Origin: Nitrospira sp.
GTDB taxonomy: Bacteria; Nitrospirota; Nitrospiria; Nitrospirales; Nitrospiraceae
Reading direction: 5' to 3'
Length of the DNA stretch: 9,466 nucleotides
Assembly: GCA_024998705.1 (NCBI GenBank)
Contig: JACOEF010000244.1
Location: 1-9,466 of the forward strand
Positions within the stretch are counted from its first letter, which is position 1; the number at the start of each line of letters is the position of its first letter. The notes below the pieces were generated by a model. That model worked only from the letters and a program-made list of their open reading frames with translations. It searched no databases and was not told where the DNA came from. This document shows positions 1 through 5,311 of the stretch, one piece after another. The position numbers were made by a program, and so were the translations under genes.

Positions 1-62
1 CGATCGACTACAAGCGTGTGCTGGCCGAACGGAAAGCGGCAGCGGCCAAAATAGTCAAGTAA
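1..62 (+). CDS. gltB: Glutamate synthase large subunit, C-terminal end (partial)
   Basis: Only the last 19 codons are present, read in frame from base 3 to a TAA at 60-62. They end in a basic, alanine-rich tail (IDYKRVLAERKAAAAKIVK). A D/E-YKR-hydrophobic-L motif followed by an Ala/Lys tail is the usual C-terminus of the glutamate synthase alpha subunit. The gltD gene begins about 100 bp downstream on the same strand, which is the normal gltBD order. The identification rests on this short tail plus context. The large subunit carries the glutaminase and FMN/3Fe-4S synthase domains that convert glutamine and 2-oxoglutarate to two glutamates, but none of those domains is visible here. Confidence 0.75.
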   Translation, partial: IDYKRVLAERKAAAAKIVK

Positions 63-71
63 CCGTGAAGT

Positions 72-125
72 GTATCTCGTGAAGCGTGCGACCGGCGCGA
101 CACCGGATAGGCCGTGGTGAGATAC
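72..125. repeat. Inverted repeat in the gltB-gltD gap
   Basis: The 103-bp gap between gltB and gltD holds an inverted pair, GTATCTC at 72-78 and GAGATAC at 119-125, extendable with G-T wobbles. Between the arms lies a smaller ACCGG/CCGG-rich section. The rest of the gap is a run of short near-repeats of ACGA/GTGAAG type (CGTGAAG at 64-70, CGTGAAG at 78-84, then ACGACAGACGAACGACGAGAGACGA-like purine-rich sequence). It may fold in the transcript between the two cistrons, or belong to a dispersed intergenic repeat family. Neither was tested. Confidence 0.35.
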
Positions 126-165
126 GACAGACGAACGACGAGAGACGAATAAGAGCGAATAACAG

Positions 166-1599
166 ATGGGTGATCCAAAGGGCTTTTTGAAATACGCGCG
201 TGAGGGACCGAAGCGGAAACCGGTCGAGTTGCGTGTGCTCGATTGGAAGGAAATGTACGAGCCGATCGCCGAGGACAAGCTTAAGGTCCAGGGCGCCCGT
301 TGTATAGATTGCGGTGTGCCGTTTTGTCAGGGCAATACCGGCTGTCCGGTGGTGAACCTGATTCCGGAGTGGAACGATCTCGTCTACCGCGGGCGCTGGA
401 AAGACGCGCTCAAAGCCTTACACACCACGAATAATTTTCCGGAGTTCACCGGTCGACTCTGCCCCGCGCCCTGCGAGGGGGCCTGCGTGCTGGGGATCAA
501 CAGCGATCCTGTGTCGATCCGTGTGCTGGAATGGAATATCATTGACCGTGGCTTCAACGAAGGTCTGGTCGAACCGGCCATGCCGGTCGTGAAAACCGGC
601 AAGACCGTGGCGATCATCGGTTCAGGACCCGCCGGATTGGCGGCGGCGCAACAGTTGGCGCGGGCGGGACACAGTGTGACGGTGTTTGAAAAGTCTGATC
701 GTATCGGCGGGTTGCTGCGCTACGGGATTCCCGATTTCAAAATGGAAAAGTGGGTGATCGACCGGCGGTTGGAGCAGATGAAGGCCGAAGGGGTCGAGTT
801 CAAGACCAGCGTCACGGTGGGTAAAGATATCACCGGCGAACAGTTGCGTCGGCAGTTCGACGCGGTCGGCTTGACCATGGGCGCCGAAATGGCGCGTGAC
901 TTGCCGGTTCCCGGTCGGGACTTGAAGGGTATCCATTTTGCCATGGAATACCTGACTCAACAGAACAAGCGGACGGCGGGTATTTCCGTGTCCGAAGAAC
1001 CGATTACCGCCAAGGGCAAACGGGTGATCATTATCGGCGGCGGCGACACCGGATCCGATTGTGTGGGGACCGCCCATCGTCAGGGCTGCAGCGAAGTGCA
1101 TCAGTTCGAAGTATTGCCGGAGCCACCGCCTTCGCGCGCGAGCTCGACTCCCTGGCCGCTCTGGCCCATGCAGCTTCGCACGTCGCATGCACATGAAGAA
1201 GGCTGCGATCGCCAGTGGAGCGTCTCCACCACCAAGTTTACCGGCCACAATGGCCACGTCACCAAGCTGCATGCCAATCGGGTCAAGTTCGAAGGCGGTA
1301 AGTTCGTGCCGATGCCGAACACGGACTTTGAATTGGATGCGGACCTCGTTTTGCTCGCCATGGGCTTCACTGGCCCGGTCAGAAACGGTTTCCTCGACAG
1401 CCTCGGCGTCAGCTACGATGCGCGTGGTTGCGTGACCGTCGATGACAATTTCATGACCAATCTCGACGGGGTTTTTGCCGGCGGCGACACCAAGCGCGGC
1501 GCCTCCCTCATTGTCTGGGCCATCGCCGAAGGGCGCAAGATGGCGGCAGGGGTGAACCAGTATCTGCAAGCCGATAAGTCTGCAAAGACGGGCCGCTGA
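166..1599 (+). CDS. gltD: Glutamate synthase [NADPH] small (beta) subunit
   Basis: This 477-residue protein has the usual length of GltD, the FAD subunit that passes electrons from NAD(P)H to the GltB subunit for glutamate synthesis in the GS/GOGAT pathway. The N-terminal iron-sulfur domain carries Cys46, Cys49, Cys54 and Cys60 (RCIDCGVPFC) and Cys99, Cys103 and Cys107 (LCPAPCEGAC). The FAD-binding Rossmann motif IIGSGPAG lies at residues 150-157, and a second nucleotide-binding motif (IIIGGGDTGSD) lies near residue 290. The conserved block PWPLWPMQLRTSHAHEEG follows, and the C-terminal FAD motif (GVFAGGD) is present. The ATG at 166 is the first plausible start, although the sequence ahead of it has no strong Shine-Dalgarno match. 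It sits about 100 bp after gltB, so cotranscription is likely. The stop codon lies inside the left arm of a large palindromic repeat. No frameshift or missing key residue was seen. Confidence 0.97.
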   Translation: MGDPKGFLKYAREGPKRKPVELRVLDWKEMYEPIAEDKLKVQGARCIDCGVPFCQGNTGCPVVNLIPEWNDLVYRGRWKDALKALHTTNNFPEFTGRLCPAPCEGACVLGINSDPVSIRVLEWNIIDRGFNEGLVEPAMPVVKTGKTVAIIGSGPAGLAAAQQLARAGHSVTVFEKSDRIGGLLRYGIPDFKMEKWVIDRRLEQMKAEGVEFKTSVTVGKDITGEQLRRQFDAVGLTMGAEMARDLPVPGRDLKGIHFAMEYLTQQNKRTAGISVSEEPITAKGKRVIIIGGGDTGSDCVGTAHRQGCSEVHQFEVLPEPPPSRASSTPWPLWPMQLRTSHAHEEGCDRQWSVSTTKFTGHNGHVTKLHANRVKFEGGKFVPMPNTDFELDADLVLLAMGFTGPVRNGFLDSLGVSYDARGCVTVDDNFMTNLDGVFAGGDTKRGASLIVWAIAEGRKMAAGVNQYLQADKSAKTGR

Positions 1600-1709
1600 A
1601 AAAGCCTCCCAGCGTCGTTCTCGCTTCGCTCAAACCCTCAACGTACCGGAACTGTACGCCTCTGGTGTTCGCTCGCTGCGGCGTAGCTGGATAGGCTTTT
1701 TGAGCGGCC
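1591..1709. repeat. Palindromic intergenic element (about 119 bp) at the gltD 3' end
   Basis: The outer arms at 1591-1607 and 1693-1709 are complementary over 17 bp with a single mismatch (GGCCGCTGAAAAAGCCT against AGGCTTTTTGAGCGGCC). Inside these, CCAGC (1609-1613) pairs with GCTGG (1686-1690). In the middle CGTAC (1642-1646) pairs with GTACG (1654-1658) around a 7-base loop. The pairs sit at matching distances from the centre, so the whole element can fold as one long imperfect hairpin. The left arm includes the last codons and the TGA stop of gltD. The arrangement fits a dispersed palindromic repeat (REP- or MITE-like) and could also stabilise or end the gltBD transcript. From memory it resembles an abundant Nitrospira intergenic repeat. 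Confidence 0.8.
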
Positions 1710-2021
1710 TGGGCTGACCATAACTAGGGAACATTTGAGGACAACATTGGGCGATCACTTGTTCGGCCATATTTTGAATTCGACCGACTACTGCATTGAG
1801 TCGCTACGTCGTGCGTTTGACCTGCTTTCACAAGTTAAGGTCCGAGCTCAGACGTACTTAGTTCGCCGATTCAAAGCCGATGATTTCGCCGATTTTGATT
1901 ATCCTGATACTCATGGATTAACAGATAGACGGGGATGAAGGGCGCTGTTCGCCGAGGCCTGATTTTTTATTCGAAGCGACTTCCTGCGTCCTGTCGCCAT
2001 CAACACCGAGGTCCTCTCTGC
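1710..2021. other. Stretch without a convincing gene, ahead of vapBC
   Basis: This stretch contains one open frame from a TTG at 1735 to a TGA at 1938 on the plus strand (67 codons). It has no good ribosome-binding site, no similarity I recognise, and less GC-rich codons than its neighbours. It could be a decayed gene fragment or chance. A short GGCG/CGCC hairpin at 1941-1953 is followed nine bases later by a T-run (1963-1968), which is too loose for a confident terminator. No RNA gene was seen. Confidence 0.4.
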
Positions 2022-2050
2022 TTGCTTCTCTTGAAACGTGTGTGTATTAT
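2022..2050 (+). promoter_or_regulatory. Probable sigma-70 type promoter of vapBC
   Basis: TTGCTT at 2022-2027 and TATTAT at 2045-2050 form -35 and -10 elements with an optimal 17-bp spacer. They place transcription start near 2057, about 27 bases ahead of the vapB ATG. The -10 box lies within the left half of the inverted repeat that probably serves as operator. The assignment is by pattern only. Confidence 0.5.
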
Positions 2051-2068
2051 TTCATGATTCATACACAC
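2040..2068. promoter_or_regulatory. Probable VapB(C) operator, inverted repeat
   Basis: A perfect 8-bp inverted repeat, GTGTGTAT (2040-2047) and ATACACAC (2061-2068), is separated by 13 bp. It overlaps the -10 element and lies just ahead of vapB. Ribbon-helix-helix antitoxins usually repress their own operon through such paired sites, alone or with the toxin. The position and symmetry support the same role here. Confidence 0.6.
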
Positions 2069-2083
2069 TCTCATGGGGGCAGT

Positions 2084-2293
2084 ATGCGCACCAATATCGT
2101 GATCGACAATGGCTTGATGCAGCGCGCAATGAAGGCGACCGGGCTCTCCACTAAGAAAGCCGTGGTGGAGGAGGGCCTTCGATTATTGATAAAGGTGAAG
2201 GGCCAGGAAGGTATTCGGCGTTTACGCGGCAAAGTTGAGTGGGAAGGAAATCTTGGTGCGATGCGAGAAGGTCGGATCAAAGCTGCTTCATGA
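2084..2293 (+). CDS. vapB: VapB-type antitoxin of a type II toxin-antitoxin system
   Basis: This 69-residue protein begins MRTNIVIDNGLMQRAMKATG and continues with TKKAVVEEGLRLLIK. The layout is that of small VapB antitoxins (DUF2191-like): an N-terminal beta strand (RTNIVID), then two helices of a ribbon-helix-helix DNA-binding fold. The C-terminal part (RRLRGKVEWEGNLGAMR) is the segment that wraps and inhibits the VapC nuclease in this family. The ATG at 2084 is preferred over a GTG at 2042. It follows a GGGGG ribosome-binding site, it starts exactly at the family's usual N-terminus, and the longer version would be translated through the operator. The stop overlaps the toxin start by four bases (ATGA), giving translational coupling. 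It should repress its own promoter. Confidence 0.9.
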   Translation: MRTNIVIDNGLMQRAMKATGLSTKKAVVEEGLRLLIKVKGQEGIRRLRGKVEWEGNLGAMREGRIKAAS

Positions 2294-2685
2294 TTATTGT
2301 CGATACGACGGTATGGGTCGATTACCTGCGGGGAACACGCACTTCCCATACTGACTGGCTGGATTCTCAACTGGCGGGCGAACGCCTTGGTCTTACCGAT
2401 TTGATCCTGTGCGAAGTATTGCAAGGTATCACCAGTACTAAGAAGTTTGAGGCGGTGCAGGAGGAGTTGCTGAAGTTAGCCGTTTCCGAGACAGGGACGG
2501 TCGCAATCGCTGTCGAGGCAGCGCTGAACTATCGGCGGCTCCGTGCTGCCGGGCGAACAGTTCGGAAAACAATCGATTCCCTTATTGCGACATTTTGCCT
2601 GTTGGAGGGGCACAGCCTGCTCCATAATGATCGTGATTATGATCCGTTCGAAGATGTGCTTAGATTGAAAGTCATTCATCCCTAA
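2290..2685 (+). CDS. vapC: VapC-type toxin, PIN-domain ribonuclease
   Basis: This is a 131-residue PIN-domain protein. The expected acidic metal-binding residues are visible: Asp5 in VDTTVWVDYLRG, Glu42 in LILCEVLQG, Asp96 in KTIDSLIATFCL, and Asp114 and Asp116 in LLHNDRDYDPF. Family members are Mg-dependent endoribonucleases that cut tRNA or rRNA when freed from the antitoxin. The ATG at 2290 overlaps the vapB TGA and starts at the conserved MIIVD strand. A longer version from GTG 2239 would run through vapB in another frame and is unlikely. All catalytic residues are present, so the toxin is probably active. Its RNA target cannot be read from sequence. Confidence 0.93.
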   Translation: MIIVDTTVWVDYLRGTRTSHTDWLDSQLAGERLGLTDLILCEVLQGITSTKKFEAVQEELLKLAVSETGTVAIAVEAALNYRRLRAAGRTVRKTIDSLIATFCLLEGHSLLHNDRDYDPFEDVLRLKVIHP

Positions 2686-2701
2686 GAAGGGTAATTTGCT
2701 T

Positions 2702-3139
2702 ATGTCTGATCAACAATATCCCCGCAGTCCCAAAGTCCTCCTCGGTGGCATTGCCCATTTGGGGCGGTTTATCGACAAGGTTCGCTTGCGCCATGCCGGC
2801 AAGATTCCGGACTACAACTACATCACCGTCGGCTTCGATAAGTACCTGATCGATTTCCTACAGATCGATCCGAAGGCATTCGAGCAGCAGGTGCTCACCG
2901 GTGAGAGCGATGAGAAGTTGTTGGCCTGGGTAAAGACCAACAGCCGTAAGCATTCCGAGCAAGAGATTGCCGAGTGGTCGAAAGGCATTCTCACCGGAGG
3001 CCCGAAGGACGAGGCGGCGAAGCAGCGGTATCAGGGCCGCTTACAGGATATCGCGACCAAGCGCGGGGTCTCAGTTGCGTCGTTGCCTCCCGCGACCACC
3101 TGGGTCGATGCGATCGAACTGGACGAGGGACGGATGTAA
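2702..3139 (+). CDS. DUF5069 domain-containing protein
   Basis: This 145-residue soluble protein matches my memory of the DUF5069 family: an N-terminal PRSPKVLLGGIAHLGRFIDK block, then a helix with LRHAGKIPDYNYI, a middle section FDKYLIDFLQID, and an acidic/basic C-terminus ending in ELDEGRM. No enzymatic motif, signal peptide or membrane segment is visible, and the family function is unknown. The ATG at 2702 follows AAGAAGGG at 2684-2691 with about ten bases of spacing. A TTG at 2696 would add two residues. It starts 16 bp after vapC on the same strand, so read-through from the vapBC promoter is possible, but no functional link is implied. A weak hairpin (CCCTT 3153-3157 with AAGGG 3166-3170) follows the gene. 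Confidence 0.8.
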   Translation: MSDQQYPRSPKVLLGGIAHLGRFIDKVRLRHAGKIPDYNYITVGFDKYLIDFLQIDPKAFEQQVLTGESDEKLLAWVKTNSRKHSEQEIAEWSKGILTGGPKDEAAKQRYQGRLQDIATKRGVSVASLPPATTWVDAIELDEGRM

Positions 3140-3291
3140 GCGACGAGTCTGTCCCTTGCTGGGGTAAGGGCTGTTGGTGTTCTTTTCGAGGTCGTCTCGT
3201 TGAGCAGCAGCGAGGATTAGAGCCTTGGTGCTTCGGTCGTTGATTTTCCAGCCAATTGCCTCGCATCGGCGGCCGGCGTGAGTCTCCCCAA
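3140..3291. other. Non-coding stretch downstream of DUF5069
   Basis: No gene is supported on either strand. It lies between the DUF5069 stop and the recognisable end of the IS remnant and may contain more eroded element sequence. A weak hairpin (3153-3170) with a T-rich tail (3183-3186) could be a poor terminator. One arm of a 10-bp inverted pair, AGCGACGAGT at 3139-3148, has its complement at 3654-3663 on the other side of the IS remnant. Confidence 0.35.
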
Positions 3292-3618
3292 TCATTGTTT
3301 CAGTCGCTTCTCGTTGTCCTCGCGCCGCCCCGCCTCCATGACGACTTGGGCATGAGCGAGGTTCAGGCCCCACTGTTCGTCCAGACGTGCATCCCGTAGC
3401 CGCCCGTTGCATGACTCGATGTAGGCATTCTGGCCGGGTTGGCTAGGCTAGGTTCAATCAGCCGTAGAGGTACGGTGTGAGCAGGGCCTCCGTCAGCAGG
3501 GCATGCCCACAAAATTCCCTTCCGAGCCCCATGCTGCCGGCACAGATCTGTCATCGTCCCCCTCCGCATCTGCCTCCCGCAGCAACTCGATAATCTGTGT
3601 TTTGCTCCGCCTTTTTAT
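3292..3618 (-). mobile_element. Remnant of an IS3-family insertion sequence (orfA/orfB fragments)
   Basis: Reading the minus strand from about 3618 gives KRRSKTQIIELLREADAE, which resembles the start of IS3-family OrfA. A shift of frame then gives MTDLCRQHGARKGILW, which resembles the OrfA helix-turn-helix (usual form: DLCRxHGxSxxTFYxW). After an apparent deletion, a third frame from 3435 down to a TGA at 3292 gives GQNAYIESCNGRLRDARLDE followed by QWGLNLAHAQVVMEAGRRED. This is the C-terminal OrfB integrase region with the last Glu of the DDE triad (usual form: QNAYIESFNGRLRDECLNxxWF...AxxxIExWRxxYN). The first two catalytic Asp regions are missing. With two frame changes and an internal deletion the element cannot transpose by itself. 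Exact ends are uncertain. Confidence 0.7.
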
Positions 3619-3866
3619 ATCCAATTTCCTTGCAGTTAGGGGATTGAACTCTCACTCGTCGCTCTCCTGAATCAGGGGCGGCACAGTCTGTCAGCCAAAT
3701 TCTTACATGCCTCGGTTGAGGGTTCCCACAAGGAGTTCCGCCGTCGTCCGATTCCGGCGTTCGCACCCCTGTGGCACACTTGCGTTCATGATGCCCACGA
3801 TCAGGCATACGTCCCGCACACTGACATGTCCGGGATCCATGGTGCGACGCGTTTACAGGGGGGGCG
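3619..3866. other. Non-coding leader ahead of the receiver cluster
   Basis: No gene is supported here. It holds the right arm of the 10-bp inverted pair (3654-3663) and GC-rich sequence leading to a poly-G ribosome-binding site (AGGGGGGG at 3857-3864) for the gene at 3867. No clear -35/-10 pair was found. A GTGGCACACTTGCG motif at 3771-3784 resembles a sigma-54 site, but the spacing is wrong. Confidence 0.3.
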
Positions 3867-4325
3867 ATGATCACAGTGCTGGTTGTGGCTGAGCAAGAAT
3901 TGGTGCGTATCGGTCTGCGAACTCTTTTGAATCGCACCGCGGACATCCGGCTTATCGGAGAGGTCGGCGCGGGGAAGGATGTGCTGGCCGAAGTCGATCG
4001 GTTGTGCCCGGACGTGGTGGTATTCGACCTCCAGCCGACGGCTGTGTCTGACGGATATATCGTGCGCCAGCTCGCGCTGGTGCCCGGTGGACGGCGAGGA
4101 CTCGTTCATTCCGGCCCAGTCGATGAGGGCGCGATGAGCCATGCCCTGATGACAGGCGCCCACGGGTTCCTTCCTATAGATTCAGACGAAAGCGCCGTGA
4201 TCGACGCGATTCGGACGGTGAAGAGCGGGCGTTCGTACCTTGGTTCTCGAATCGCCAATCAAGTGATGGCACGGACACGGAAGCAAAGGGTCGCTGTACA
4301 GCGGTGCGGAGCGGGAGTGAGCTAG
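3867..4325 (+). CDS. Degenerate NarL-like receiver domain protein (probably a broken response regulator)
   Basis: This 152-residue protein is built like the receiver half of a NarL/FixJ-type response regulator: VLVVAEQELVRIGLRTLLN, then VVVFDLQPT, then TGAHGFLP and a closing AIRTVKSGRSYL. The putative phosphoacceptor Asp54 and a Ser at position 82 are kept. The metal-binding acidic pair is Ala8-Glu9 instead of Asp-Asp, and the conserved Lys after the fifth strand is Ile104. Normal phosphorylation chemistry is therefore doubtful. The protein stops at about 150 residues, whereas NarL-type regulators have about 210 with a C-terminal helix-turn-helix. A relic of that domain is visible downstream in another frame (4306-4467). 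The ATG at 3867 has a poly-G ribosome-binding site. It is either a pseudogene still open over its first domain or a pseudo-receiver kept for protein contacts. Confidence 0.7.
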   Translation: MITVLVVAEQELVRIGLRTLLNRTADIRLIGEVGAGKDVLAEVDRLCPDVVVFDLQPTAVSDGYIVRQLALVPGGRRGLVHSGPVDEGAMSHALMTGAHGFLPIDSDESAVIDAIRTVKSGRSYLGSRIANQVMARTRKQRVAVQRCGAGVS

Positions 4326-4467
4326 CATCGCCACGAGGAGTGCGGACGGTCTGCTGGATAAGAAGATCGCGCGTGATACTGCCGATAGGCGGTACACGTT
4401 CTGTGTCCTATGCCGTTCCAAAATTAGAAACTGGCCGCTGCCGACGTTCAGGAAGACAGCGAAGTAA
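4306..4467 (+). pseudogene. Frame-shifted relic of a LuxR/NarL-type helix-turn-helix
   Basis: In the frame one base ahead of the preceding receiver gene, the plus strand reads GAERE, then an in-frame TGA (4318-4320), then ADGLLDKKIARD (4342-4377) and RYTFCVLCRSKI (4390-4425), ending at TAA 4465-4467. This follows the order of the LuxR-type DNA-binding domain: L(T/S)xRERxV, then ADGLSxKxIA, then a recognition helix with YTVxxHLxxI. At least two lesions (a frame change near 4300 and the TGA) separate it from the receiver. The match is by eye only. The spacing between blocks is right for the family, but the recognition helix has lost several conserved positions. Confidence 0.45.
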
Positions 4468-4483
4468 GAGGAAGGGTACGAAA

Positions 4484-4858
4484 GTGGCGCGATGCCTTAT
4501 TGCCGACGTGGATAGAGAGCGCCGGGCAAGCCTTCGCCTCAGGCTGGAACGGGCTGGTTATGCCGTGCGAGAGGTCGAAGACGGCGAAACTTGTTTGGCC
4601 ATATTGCACGCCAGTTCTGTGGACGTGTTGGTTGTTGATTTGGGTCTTGTGCGGCCGACCTCCATTGACTTGATCAGGGAGGCGAAACGCCAGCTGCCGT
4701 CGTTCAGAATCGTCGCAGTCACCGACGCGAGCCACCCTTCGGGGGATGGCACGGTGGGGGAGGCGTTGGCGGCCGGGGCTGTATTGATGATTCAAAAACC
4801 GTTCAGCTTCGCCCATTTGTTACTGGTGGGCAAGTTTGTGGCGGCGCGCGCACTGTAG
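4484..4858 (+). CDS. Single-domain response regulator (divergent CheY-like receiver)
   Basis: This 124-residue protein consists of one receiver domain. The first strand gives CLIADVD, so Asp8 of the metal pocket is kept but its partner position is Val9, with Asp10 following. Phosphoacceptor Asp52 lies in VLVVDLGLV. The switch Thr80 lies in RIVAVTDASH, and the conserved Lys105-Pro106 lies in MIQKPFSF. Such stand-alone receivers relay phosphate or act by binding partners. The GTG at 4484 follows GAAGGG (4471-4476) with seven bases of spacing, and it begins right at the first beta strand. The open frame reaches further upstream, but that part shows no domain and crosses the HTH relic. No output domain follows; the next gene starts 49 bp later. 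Confidence 0.82.
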   Translation: MARCLIADVDRERRASLRLRLERAGYAVREVEDGETCLAILHASSVDVLVVDLGLVRPTSIDLIREAKRQLPSFRIVAVTDASHPSGDGTVGEALAAGAVLMIQKPFSFAHLLLVGKFVAARAL

Positions 4859-4907
4859 TCGGGCATTGCGTCGGTACACGGTCACGAGGATTGCAAAGGA
4901 GGTAATG

Positions 4908-5270
4908 ATGAATGCGCTGAATGTGTCGTCTCGCGAAGAGCAGACAGCGGATTCAGTTCAAGATGGGGTAGCAAGGAAGGCGGAGCATGAGCGAGGGAGT
5001 GCCCTGACGAGTCAGGACTGCCTGTGCATGGATGGGCTCTTCAGACGAACGAAGCCGTTCCCGGACTTGCTGATGCATGATCTGCTCAATTGTCTGACCA
5101 ACGTGATCGGATACGGCGAATTGGTGCAACAAATTGTGAAGGGGAATGACAAGGCCGAATTCTACATGGGGCAGGTCGTCTCTGCGGGTAAGCGGGCGCA
5201 ATGTCTGTTGGATAAGGAGAGGACGGATGAGCTGGCAAGCAGATCGGCTATCCCGCCCGCAGAGCCTTGA
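4908..5270 (+). CDS. Stand-alone histidine-kinase H-box (DHp/HisKA-like) protein without ATPase domain
   Basis: This 120-residue protein has an excellent ribosome-binding site, AAAGGAGGT (4895-4903), ahead of tandem ATGs at 4905 and 4908; the second has the better spacing. Residues 1-45 are polar and show no domain. Residues 50-103 look like the dimerisation and histidine-phosphotransfer helices of a sensor kinase: LLMHDLLNCLTNVIGYGELV has the H-box arrangement His57-Asp58-x-x-Asn61-x-Leu-Thr-x-Ile-x-Gly68-Tyr69. A second helix with GQVVSAGKRAQCLL follows. No N, G1 or G2 box of the HATPase domain follows, and none is visible in other frames before the next gene. It cannot phosphorylate itself. 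It may take phosphate from another kinase or from a receiver, or be a dimerisation scaffold. It lies between two receiver genes. Confidence 0.6.
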   Translation: MNALNVSSREEQTADSVQDGVARKAEHERGSALTSQDCLCMDGLFRRTKPFPDLLMHDLLNCLTNVIGYGELVQQIVKGNDKAEFYMGQVVSAGKRAQCLLDKERTDELASRSAIPPAEP

Positions 5271-5311
5271 TCGAGTGTTTGCGCAAACCACGAAGCGGGG
5301 CGAATCAGGGT

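Noticed and set aside
622..1569. Long open frame of 315 codons on the minus strand opposite gltD.
   Set aside because: The opposite strand codes for an unmistakable complete GltD. The minus frame has no recognisable motif and is explained by GC-rich codon bias.
1735..1938. 67-codon open frame considered as a real gene.
   Set aside because: It has a TTG start without a good ribosome-binding site and no recognisable similarity. It is noted only inside the description of the gap.
1941..1968. GGCG/CGCC hairpin followed by a T-run as a terminator.
   Set aside because: The stem is only four base pairs and the T-run starts nine bases after it, which does not fit an intrinsic terminator.
3771..3784. 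Sigma-54 like motif GTGGCACACTTGCG.
   Set aside because: TGGCAC and TTGC are separated by two bases instead of five, so the -24/-12 spacing is wrong.
3551..3946. Minus-strand open frame of 131 codons across the leader of the receiver cluster.
   Set aside because: It has no domain, it runs through the IS remnant in a frame other than the OrfA-like one, and it overlaps the start of the receiver gene.
4304..4483. Extended N-terminus of the receiver gene at 4484 (open frame back to 4304).
   Set aside because: The extension shows no domain and a basic low-complexity composition, and it overlaps the previous gene and the HTH relic. The GTG at 4484 has a good ribosome-binding site and starts at the first beta strand.
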